Part shown: positions 23,795 through 30,506 of the stretch, piece after piece
How the letters are laid out: each line of letters opens with the position of its first letter
Position numbering within the stretch: the stretch's first letter is position 1
Origin: CAYYMH01 sp964472785
Lineage (GTDB): Bacteria; Zhuqueibacterota; Zhuqueibacteria; Thermofontimicrobiales; Thermofontimicrobiaceae
Length of the DNA stretch: 30,506 nt
Direction of reading: 5' to 3'
NCBI GenBank assembly: GCA_964472785.1
Contig: CAYYMH010000051.1
Location: forward strand, 1-30,506
Made by a program: the position numbers and the translations under genes
The notes under the pieces: generated by a model
Told to the model about the DNA's origin: nothing
Database searches by the model: none
The model's input: the letters and a program-made list of their open reading frames with translations, nothing else

Positions 23795-24336
23795 TATTTA
23801 AAGAATATTGATATGCTGACGAACGGTCTAATATTTATGAAAGTTGCTGAAATATCGTCTTTACTAAAGTCTTTGTTTTCTTCATCTCGTAAGCGTTCTA
23901 ATAATTCATCATAAGCTTTAGGATAAACCAATAATCCACCGCTGATGACAATCGTGTTTTTTTCTGCGGAGACGACGTAGTCAACACCACCGCCAAAACC
24001 GGTTTTCATAATCGCATCCTGATGTGCGCCTAATTTCAAGCCTAATCGGTTTTTATCCTCGGGCTTGCTTAAACCAATATTGATATTTGCTCCGAAGTGG
24101 AATGGAAAATAGAATTTTAGATAGGTCTCATCACTGACACCGAAGCCGGTAATTTGCCAATAAACAAGCAGCGGGAGAAATCCTGCCCCGGCTTCTAATT
24201 TGACCTGATGAGTGCCAACCTGGCCGATGGCTCCGACACCATATTCATTGCCTAATGTAAGACCAATTTGACTGTGAACATAAGAGGAAGAACAGATTAG
24301 AATTATAAAGATTAAGATAACATGTTTCGTTTTCAT
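23794..24336 (-). CDS. exported beta-rich protein, probable outer-membrane barrel
   Basis: A 180-aa protein I cannot assign to a named family. It has a signal peptide (1-22, MKTKHVILIFIILICSSSYVHSQ) and alternating hydrophobic/Gly strands (IGLTLGNEYGVGAIG, VKLEAGAGFLPLLVYWQITGFG, LKFYFPFHFGANINIGL, FGGGVDYVVS), ending in the aromatic-rich strand FINIRPFVSISIFFK, consistent with a small outer-membrane beta-barrel. An acidic helical insertion (about 143-163) could be a loop. First gene of the three-gene overlapping operon with the YidD-like and TPR proteins. AAAGGA ribosome site before the ATG. Confidence 0.72.
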   Translation of the reverse strand: MKTKHVILIFIILICSSSYVHSQIGLTLGNEYGVGAIGQVGTHQVKLEAGAGFLPLLVYWQITGFGVSDETYLKFYFPFHFGANINIGLSKPEDKNRLGLKLGAHQDAIMKTGFGGGVDYVVSAEKNTIVISGGLLVYPKAYDELLERLRDEENKDFSKDDISATFINIRPFVSISIFFK

Positions 24337-24361
24337 CTTTGTTTTCCTTTGTTAAAAGTGA

Positions 24362-24444
24362 GAGGCTAATTCATTTAAATTCCAAGCTTCCTGATTTAAT
24401 TAATTTTCTAAAGTGAGTATTATAATGAATTAGCCTCCTTTTTT
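24362..24444. terminator. long-arm inverted repeat between the lipoprotein and barrel genes
   Basis: GAGGCTAATTCATT (24362-24375) and AATGAATTAGCCTC (24424-24437) are exact complements around a 48-base interior. A T-run follows on the + strand (24439-24444) and TCACTTTT on the - strand. For the - strand genes it could terminate the lipoprotein transcript; the long loop is unusual for a terminator. Confidence 0.45.
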
Positions 24445-24448
24445 GTTA

Positions 24449-24946
24449 TCATGATTTTATTAACGGAATAACCATGGTTTGCAATTGTCCTTCATCATTT
24501 GATACTCTGAATACAACATAAATTTCTTCAGAACCATCTTTCAAACTGGCGGTGACAAGTTCAGCCTGGATCATAGCAGGTTCGAGCTTGTACATGGCGC
24601 CATTCACAGCATCAATGATAAGTCCTATAACTCCTCCACAAATCAGATTGCCTAAATAGGTTGCATCAAATTCTTTATTGATACGGATTTTGGTTTCCTG
24701 ATAACCTTCAAGACTAATAGTAACATCATAAGAATTTTTTCGTTCTAATGTTACTGTTGCCGGAGTTTGTCCCTGATGTACGATGACGCCACCTTCTGTT
24801 TTGATGACAAGATCAGCCTGAGTTGGAGTCGAATTTACCGTTACATTCTGACGTGTTCCATGAATGATGGAAGCGCAGTTTGTTAGTAGTCCAACAATGG
24901 CTATCGTAAGAATACCGATGATTACAAAACGCATTATTATTTTCAT
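24449..24946 (-). CDS. PEGA-domain lipoprotein
   Basis: A 165-aa lipoprotein. The N-terminal hydrophobic stretch ends in the lipobox L-T-N-C (C24), after which the mature protein begins C-A-S-I-I-H-G-T-R-Q-N-V, a very common start for this lipoprotein type. Residues about 32-85 form a PEGA-like beta domain (VTVNSTPTQADLVI, GQTPATVTLERKNSYDVTISLEGYQ), usually surface or envelope associated. A short Gly-rich hydrophobic segment (ICGGVIGLIIDAVNGAMYKL, about 97-117) resembles the small membrane helix seen in these proteins. The C-terminal part is a predicted beta domain of unknown role. AAGGGAGG ribosome site 5 bases before the first ATG. Confidence 0.83.
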   Translation of the reverse strand: MKIIMRFVIIGILTIAIVGLLTNCASIIHGTRQNVTVNSTPTQADLVIKTEGGVIVHQGQTPATVTLERKNSYDVTISLEGYQETKIRINKEFDATYLGNLICGGVIGLIIDAVNGAMYKLEPAMIQAELVTASLKDGSEEIYVVFRVSNDEGQLQTMVIPLIKS

Positions 24947-25036
24947 AACATCCTCCCTTTAAGATATATTTAATTTGGAAGCCTGGTTTCATTTAAAAAA
25001 AATTGAACAAATAAGAGAAAAATTTTAAAAACATTA

Positions 25037-26959
25037 TTATTGATTTGTATTCAACGCCCTCACATAAATAATGTTATCCTTTGGCAAAACCCGATATTCA
25101 ATAGGCCGGCGCAAGTCTAAAACCACCCGCGTAAATTTTTCATCCTGATGATATCCCAATCTCGCGCGGATGAAGATGTCATTGGTAAATTTGATTGTGG
25201 TTTCGGTTGGTAACAGGAAAATACCCGGGAAATCCAAAACGATTCGATCTGGATTGGACAGGAATGTGTCGGTAAAGCCAACTTTTCCGTTGCAGATAAT
25301 TTTGACTGTTTGACTGTCAGCTAATTCGACATCTTTAATAGCAGAACCTTCAGGCACGGGTGGGGCATTGTCTGTTGTGTAAATAACAAAGTCCACTCTT
25401 CTATTTTTAAACCGGCCTTCACGTGTCTGATTTGATGCGATCGGACGTTGCTTACCGTATCCTACAGGCATGAAGAAACGGTCCAAATCAACATTTTCTT
25501 TTTGGGTTAGAAATGTCATAACACTATCCACCCGGCGATGCGAAAGTCGGATGTTGTACTCTTCGGTGCCGATAAAATCTGTATGTCCTGAAATATGAAC
25601 TTTAGTTCCGGGATAGGTATTGAGAATTTCTCCGACCCGACGCATAGTCTCAAATTCGTCGGGGCGAATGTTTGCTTTGTCAAAATCAAAATTAATGCGC
25701 ATGGTTACCAAAATGCTGTCATCGCTTGGTGTTTCGGTAAGCACTTCAATTTTGCCCTTGCTTTCTTTGGCGATCGACTGAATTCGTTCCAATCTGTCAG
25801 CCATCAATTTTTCCATTTCCTGCATTCGTTTTTCCGATTCCTCAGCAGACAGGCGCGCTCTTTCAGCGGCTTCGACCTCTTGCTGGAGTTTATCAGTGAG
25901 TTCTGAAATACGCTGAGCGTCTTCGGCACTGAGCCCGGCTGCCCGAATATCGGTTGTTGCGCCAAACGAGAAAACCAATGAGATGCGATGAGCTGAACCG
26001 GCAAAAGCATCCAGTGGACTAAACGAATAATCCAACCGGGTGTGAGAATTTGCTAGCCAGGTCATGGGGATGATTAATCCCATTCCAGTTCCCCAGCGAT
26101 TGGGTTCAAAATCGTGAAATTTATATCCCCCGCGAACCGCCAACCTTTTACTGATCAGAACCTCTGCGCCGTAATAGGTGCGGATTTCCTGATCCTGCAT
26201 CCATGCCAAATCAAGATCCATATTAACCTTTAAATTTCGTCCGATGGGAAAGTGCACGCCAATTCCGCCGCGGTAGATTTCTGGCAATGCGTCTTCGCGC
26301 TCGATGAATTTGAGCTTGGTAATGCCCAAATTCTGGATAGTCGCACCATAAGACAAATATTTTGTTCTGATTAACACACCCAAATCCATTCCCAGTGCTG
26401 TTGCAGTCTGCTCGGCTAAATTTTGACGCACGATTTTGAGTGCGCCGCCAAATGAGACGTTTCTTCCGAACAAGTTGATAAAAGAGCCGTAACCCAATGA
26501 TAATGCGATGTCATTACTGCTGATTTCAGAACCGGTCGGAGTAAAATCTGGGTTTAATTCTGTAATGGTTCCCTCGTTAAAGTAACGAAAATCAACGCCA
26601 AAAATGCCAAACTGGCTCGGCAGCGCTAAGCCAATCGCACCTTGTTGAGTATCCTGAATCCAGTTGTGGAGATCGATGCTCATCATGGTGCTGCGAACTG
26701 AACCTAAACCGCCGATATTGTATCTTAAAAAGTTGATATCATCTGCTAAACCGGTAAATGCCTCACCCATGCCAACTTGCCGGGCTGATGAACTTATTTG
26801 CAGAAATGACGCGCCGTATTTTCCCAGCCCTTTTGTTGTCTGTCCGAATAAAAGGGAAGAGGAAAAACATAACGCTGATATAAGCATAAGGGCTGAGATG
26901 GTGCAATGCAAAGCAGAGTTGGAATAGCAAGTTTTGAGAAACGGTTTATATTTTGTCAT
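25037..26959 (-). CDS. PorV-like outer-membrane barrel fused to OmpA and AMIN domains
   Basis: A 640-aa exported protein with an unusual domain order. A signal sequence (ends about 40, F-G-Q) is followed by a PorV/PorQ-family barrel (about 45-333; note GKYGASFLQISSSARQVGMGEAFTGLADD, the typical opening, and NIGGLG). A charged coiled coil follows (about 343-400, EEVEAAERARLSAEESEKRMQEM-like), then an OmpA C-terminal peptidoglycan-binding domain (about 415-528; FDFDKANI, ISGHTDFIG with D461, and the N-x2-L-S-x2-R motif with R476), and finally an AMIN-like domain (about 545-638). PorV proteins carry T9SS cargo at the outer membrane; the added domains would tie this one to peptidoglycan. It starts 37 bases after the propeller cargo gene, in the same operon. 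The ribosome site is weak. Confidence 0.9.
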   Translation of the reverse strand: MTKYKPFLKTCYSNSALHCTISALMLISALCFSSSLLFGQTTKGLGKYGASFLQISSSARQVGMGEAFTGLADDINFLRYNIGGLGSVRSTMMSIDLHNWIQDTQQGAIGLALPSQFGIFGVDFRYFNEGTITELNPDFTPTGSEISSNDIALSLGYGSFINLFGRNVSFGGALKIVRQNLAEQTATALGMDLGVLIRTKYLSYGATIQNLGITKLKFIEREDALPEIYRGGIGVHFPIGRNLKVNMDLDLAWMQDQEIRTYYGAEVLISKRLAVRGGYKFHDFEPNRWGTGMGLIIPMTWLANSHTRLDYSFSPLDAFAGSAHRISLVFSFGATTDIRAAGLSAEDAQRISELTDKLQQEVEAAERARLSAEESEKRMQEMEKLMADRLERIQSIAKESKGKIEVLTETPSDDSILVTMRINFDFDKANIRPDEFETMRRVGEILNTYPGTKVHISGHTDFIGTEEYNIRLSHRRVDSVMTFLTQKENVDLDRFFMPVGYGKQRPIASNQTREGRFKNRRVDFVIYTTDNAPPVPEGSAIKDVELADSQTVKIICNGKVGFTDTFLSNPDRIVLDFPGIFLLPTETTIKFTNDIFIRARLGYHQDEKFTRVVLDLRRPIEYRVLPKDNIIYVRALNTNQ

Positions 26960-26995
26960 AACTCAGACCATCGTTTTGAGTTGAATGGAAAATGT

Positions 26996-29836
26996 CTATC
27001 TGATTAATAGTAGTTTTTTAATTAATGAAACATGCTTACCGGAGTTGACAATTCGACCATGGACTTTAATAAAATAGGTTCCGCTGCTAATGGACGTTCC
27101 GTTTTGATTTCTGAAATCCCACCAATTACTCGCATACCCATATTGTTCTTTGGGTATTGGATAATAATTAAAATTGAGCAGTGAACCATCCATGTTCATA
27201 ATTCTTTCACCAGATAAAGAAAAGATTTCTATTCGTATGACTTCCAGCTCACCGATCGCGGAAGCAATCCGGATTTTCAAATCGTTGTGAACATCGGCTC
27301 GGAATGGATTGGGTGCGACATCAAAGTAAATTGGATCATCGCCAAAATAGGGGACTACAGTATCGCCGGGTGCAACTCGAACTGTCAGTATTGGTAATTC
27401 AGAGTAGGTATCATTGTAAATAATTCTAATAAAGCTACCAGGTTTTGTTTGTAAATTACCATCTTCAATAATACTTGTGTTATTGTGTTTGACTGTTAAG
27501 GATTGTATCGAATAGAAGTCCCCTGTATCGTAATTACCAGCTGTGTCAGCAATCTCTGCGAGAAATATTGTTTCTTCATCTTGTGTTCCGCTGTCATAAA
27601 CAACAAGAGATACGGTATCTTGGGCTAATGAAATATTTCTGTCCTTTTCTCCAATAATATGAACATTAATGGTATCATTCAGTGAAACCGAATCAATTTT
27701 GGTAAAATTCATATCCTCAAATTGAATTTTGCCGGCGGTATCTTGAATAATAAACACACTATCTGCAGCTTGATCAAGTGGGTTTGTGGGGTCGGTATAA
27801 GATATAACAAGCGTGTCACGATCTAACACTTCCAGAAAACCGTCATTCACAGATGGAATGCCCCCTTCGATAATGATTCCTCTTGTTTTCGTTTGTGAAA
27901 GAAATCCACCAAATTCCTCCCGCCTTATTAAGTTGATTACCTGATAATCTCCGCTCTTTAGTGCACGAATTGTATCCTGTACGTTTTCGACTACTTGTTC
28001 GAGATTGTCATCATTTAAAAATACAGATGCTCTGTCAATGTATTGCTGACCTTCCTGAATGCTTTTGGAAAACCGATAATAAGAAACCGAATTCAACTCT
28101 CCGTCAACAAATTTAATTTCGGAATCAGTCGAATAAGTCGCATCCCATTCGACGCTCAGCAAATTAATAGCAGGTGTAACTGATGCATTATTCGTTTTAA
28201 ATGTTGCCATCAATTTAATGGCTTGTTTTTGTTTTAAACGTTCAATATTATAAAGTGCAAATTCATTTAAGGTATCGACTGTGCTGGTGGTGAATGTCGC
28301 CAGCGATTCGTTAGTGTTGGTATCAAGAACAGCGATCCGTATTTCAACTTTATCACGGTTTGCGGGGATTCCCGGTAACACAGTATTGACCTTTAATGTT
28401 TTCCAGCGTGTGATAATATAATTTGTGGAGTCTTGGACGACATTCGTAACAATTTTGCCTCTCGTTTCTGTGTCGTAATAAATGTAATTTAAAATAAGGT
28501 CTTTGAGTGTGGAGGTATAAAGTGGATCATCGGTCAGTAAAATCGCTTTAAATTGATAAAACCGGTGACCATCATGAGCAGTATTTGTCGCCGTTCCGCT
28601 AACTGTATAAAAACTGTCCGATTGTGTTGGGCCTAACCAGGGCGCAGATTCGAGGTCGCCTAAAGTATTTTCTGATCGCAACTGAAATTTTACAGACGTA
28701 ACTCCAGGGATAATATCCACATCCCACGAAATGGAATTGAAATTAACTTGTCTTCCCACATCCTTAACTTTGGAAATGTACTCGTTTGTTGTATACCCAA
28801 GCCGTGAGGGTTCTTTTCCGCTGACAATGAGGTGTTTGTTATCCGGCATTCGATCAGCATCTTTCAGATCAACCAGTTCTTCGGTGTATTCCCAGACGAT
28901 TTCTTTGGCGCTATTCACTTCGATGAGTCTGTTGTTTCCTGTATCGCAAATCAGTATATTCCCGTTGGGCAAAAAATCGGCGTCGGACGGAAGTCTTAAG
29001 ATTTCAGGGTTCGCAGACTCTCCATAACTCCAAGAGATTGAATTGGTCTGTGTATTATAAATAACAACGCGATTGTTACCCTTGTCTGTGATAAGCACCG
29101 TTTTGCTGGCTACATCGTATTCGATATCAACTGGATTATTGAGCTCTCCGGTTCCCCATTCCCATATTTTTGAACCGTCCGATTCGCTGGCCAGTAAAAT
29201 TCGATTATTTCCCTTGTCGCAAATGAGGACTTGACCAGAGTCAGGGATTGGGACTGCATCAGCCGGATTTGAAAGCTGATTTAGACCATTACCTTCCACA
29301 TCGTTTGTGCCGTATTGCCATTCAATCTTGTTTGTAACCATAATCACTTTAATGACTCTGTGACGACCCTGGTCAGCAATATACATTTTATCACCGGTTA
29401 TATCGGAGTAAAAGTAGGAATCCACAGGTCGCCCCAAATATTTCTCTGTACCCGATTCGCCTTTGAATTCCCAAACAATTTCTTCATCAATGGGATTTAC
29501 CTGAATAATGCGTCTGGCATCGGCATCAGTGACAATATAAAGGTCGGTACCCAGAAAATTACGATAATCGATATCCTCGGCTGATTCAATATTAATAACA
29601 GAGGGCCAGTTCCAATCTAATCCGGATAGACTGAAAGAAAAATTTTGCGCCTGTTTTGCCGATCCGGATAAGGATTCTAATGCTATTAATGAGTCAACAC
29701 GAACATCGAAGGCAGAATCGATTTTAGAAAAAACAGGACGACCGTCCGACCATTCTCTGGGTTCGTCAATTTGGGCAAAGATTAGAAGAGGTTGAACAAT
29801 GAAAATAAGAAAAACGAAATCAATTGTTTTTTTCAT
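26996..29836 (-). CDS. secreted NHL-type beta-propeller protein with T9SS C-terminal domain
   Basis: A 946-aa exported protein. A signal peptide (1-22) is followed by a beta-propeller (about 95-345) made of repeats of about 45-52 residues, each with a D-x-G-N-N-R signature: DADARR (104), DQGRHR (155), DKGNNR (207), DKGNNR (251) and DTGNNR (298), with W-E-W-G or W-S-Y-G at the repeat ends. This is the NHL/SMP-30-like or PQQ-like propeller class, usually a binding platform. About 370-840 is beta-sandwich-rich (Ig-like) sequence with no clear catalytic motif. The last 90 residues (VAPNPFRADV, IFSLSGERI, SSGTYFIKVHG, IKKLLLIR) are a T9SS-type sorting domain. It is the first gene of the operon with the PorV-OmpA fusion, its likely export partner. 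Confidence 0.88.
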   Translation of the reverse strand: MKKTIDFVFLIFIVQPLLIFAQIDEPREWSDGRPVFSKIDSAFDVRVDSLIALESLSGSAKQAQNFSFSLSGLDWNWPSVINIESAEDIDYRNFLGTDLYIVTDADARRIIQVNPIDEEIVWEFKGESGTEKYLGRPVDSYFYSDITGDKMYIADQGRHRVIKVIMVTNKIEWQYGTNDVEGNGLNQLSNPADAVPIPDSGQVLICDKGNNRILLASESDGSKIWEWGTGELNNPVDIEYDVASKTVLITDKGNNRVVIYNTQTNSISWSYGESANPEILRLPSDADFLPNGNILICDTGNNRLIEVNSAKEIVWEYTEELVDLKDADRMPDNKHLIVSGKEPSRLGYTTNEYISKVKDVGRQVNFNSISWDVDIIPGVTSVKFQLRSENTLGDLESAPWLGPTQSDSFYTVSGTATNTAHDGHRFYQFKAILLTDDPLYTSTLKDLILNYIYYDTETRGKIVTNVVQDSTNYIITRWKTLKVNTVLPGIPANRDKVEIRIAVLDTNTNESLATFTTSTVDTLNEFALYNIERLKQKQAIKLMATFKTNNASVTPAINLLSVEWDATYSTDSEIKFVDGELNSVSYYRFSKSIQEGQQYIDRASVFLNDDNLEQVVENVQDTIRALKSGDYQVINLIRREEFGGFLSQTKTRGIIIEGGIPSVNDGFLEVLDRDTLVISYTDPTNPLDQAADSVFIIQDTAGKIQFEDMNFTKIDSVSLNDTINVHIIGEKDRNISLAQDTVSLVVYDSGTQDEETIFLAEIADTAGNYDTGDFYSIQSLTVKHNNTSIIEDGNLQTKPGSFIRIIYNDTYSELPILTVRVAPGDTVVPYFGDDPIYFDVAPNPFRADVHNDLKIRIASAIGELEVIRIEIFSLSGERIMNMDGSLLNFNYYPIPKEQYGYASNWWDFRNQNGTSISSGTYFIKVHGRIVNSGKHVSLIKKLLLIR

Positions 29837-30246
29837 GGCATGTTAACTTTTTTATTAAGTTCAATGACAATGAAGATTAAAGCAGATTGCAATATTTTTT
29901 TATTGGAACACTCATCAATATATAAATTAATATAAACAATTTTTATAAAAATGCAAGTATTATTATTGTTTTGCAATACTTTAGCTATTAAATTTTTGAC
30001 AAAAAATCCACGTCCATTTGTCAAAAAAATTAGGTTAATGCTAATTTTGTTTTACCAATGATGCCTAATCTAAGTTTTCATAATGACTTTTATCTTTATA
30101 AAAATTAAACACTAATGATTGAGAAAGATTATAAACTTATGTTTTGTTTTAAAGGAGAACTGTCTTTGAATATATTTTTTATTATCTTTCAAAAACGAAA
30201 GAAGGTTGATATTGAAAAACTAAATATCCAAAATAACAGCCTGGTG
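29837..30246. other. 410-base AT-rich intergenic region upstream of the propeller gene
   Basis: No credible gene; a 63-codon frame overlapping the propeller start lacks a ribosome site. On the - strand TTGCAT, 16 bases, TATATT (about 29956-29929) is a possible promoter for the propeller gene. Inverted repeats AAGTATT/AATACTT (29955-29961, 29975-29981) and TTTGACAAA/TTTGTCAAA (29995-30003, 30017-30025) lie around and upstream of it. Confidence 0.5.
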
Positions 30247-30501
30247 CTAAAATAAGTATTTTTTCAAAATAAGACTAAATAAGACAGCGATAAAAAATAC
30301 GATAATATAAGTTAGAATTTTTTGTTTTGTTATTTTGGGTTTAAGAATACTCCGTGATACCCAACTTCGATATCTGCACTCGTGGCAACGATAGGGACGT
30401 TGGTGAAGTAGTTTTTTTCTTAATTTTTCATAAATGTTCTTTGTGTGAGATTTGTGGAATGAATATTTACCGCATTTCGGACACGGAATTGTTGATGGCA
30501 T
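30247..30501 (-). CDS. small zinc-ribbon membrane protein
   Basis: An 84-aa protein with an N-terminal zinc ribbon, C7-P-K-C10 and C39-H-E-C42, spaced as in many rubredoxin-like or transcript-associated ribbons. A basic linker follows (K-P-K-I-T-K-Q-K), then one transmembrane helix (about 62-79) ending in positive residues, which predicts a cytoplasmic zinc ribbon tethered to the inner membrane. I know of small FCB proteins of this type but no assigned function. The ATG is five bases from the window edge, so the upstream context and ribosome site cannot be judged. Confidence 0.7.
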   Translation of the reverse strand: MPSTIPCPKCGKYSFHKSHTKNIYEKLRKKLLHQRPYRCHECRYRSWVSRSILKPKITKQKILTYIIVFFIAVLFSLILKKYLF

Positions 30502-30506
30502 AATCA

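Noticed and set aside
29833..30024. 63-codon open frame on the - strand upstream of the propeller gene
   Set aside because: Overlaps the propeller start and its promoter; no ribosome site; N-rich low-complexity translation.
1..30506. tRNA, rRNA, CRISPR arrays, transposases or phage genes
   Set aside because: None seen by eye in the spacers on either strand; the spacers lack cloverleaf conserved blocks and regularly spaced direct repeats.

Overview
The window is about 30.5 kb of AT-rich bacterial chromosome with no phage, insertion sequence, CRISPR or tRNA signal. Two large secreted proteins end in type IX secretion (T9SS)-style C-terminal sorting domains, and a PorV-type outer-membrane protein is encoded beside one of them. 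Together with a short primary sigma factor, this points to the FCB superphylum. The spelling of the sorting domains and the use of ordinary TTGACA/TATAAT-like promoters and Shine-Dalgarno sites suit Calditrichota, KSB1 or Ignavibacteria-like lineages better than classical Bacteroidetes. This placement is inference.

Layout. 1-2.9 kb (+): an unknown small protein, then a yjbQ-nadE pair (YjbQ family; glutamine-dependent NAD+ synthase). 2.9-3.7 kb (-): a short-chain dehydrogenase. 3.7-5.3 kb: a long AT-rich spacer with a good sigma-54 promoter and a large inverted repeat in the presumed leader of an orphan OmpR-type regulator whose receiver domain has lost key residues. 5.3-9.7 kb (-): N-acetylmuramoyl-alanine amidase, rhomboid protease, an outer-membrane barrel and the sigma-70 factor. 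10.2-13.7 kb (+): a class A beta-lactamase-like hydrolase, a CDF metal exporter and a PepD dipeptidase. 13.8-16.1 kb (-): a DNA and nucleotide maintenance cluster (DnaQ-like exonuclease, MutY, MazG-like). 16.4-18.9 kb (-): a tryptophan module, described below. 19-30.5 kb (-): thioredoxin, an M1 peptidase with a T9SS tail, an operon with an exported YidD-like protein and a TPR membrane protein, a PEGA lipoprotein, a PorV-OmpA-AMIN fusion downstream of an NHL-propeller T9SS cargo, and a small zinc-ribbon membrane protein.

The most interesting system is at 16.3-18.95 kb. A TrpB2-type tryptophan synthase beta chain lies directly downstream of an SbnI/SerK-like (ParB-fold) enzyme, a family that makes O-phospho-L-serine from free serine. 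Upstream of both is a complete ribosome-mediated attenuator: promoter, a 34-codon leader ORF with four consecutive Trp codons, a possible antiterminator, and a strong intrinsic terminator just before the SerK-like gene. Some TrpB2 enzymes are known to prefer O-phosphoserine to serine. The simplest reading is a two-gene, tryptophan-regulated pathway: serine to O-phosphoserine (SerK-like), then O-phosphoserine plus indole to tryptophan (TrpB2), without trpA nearby.
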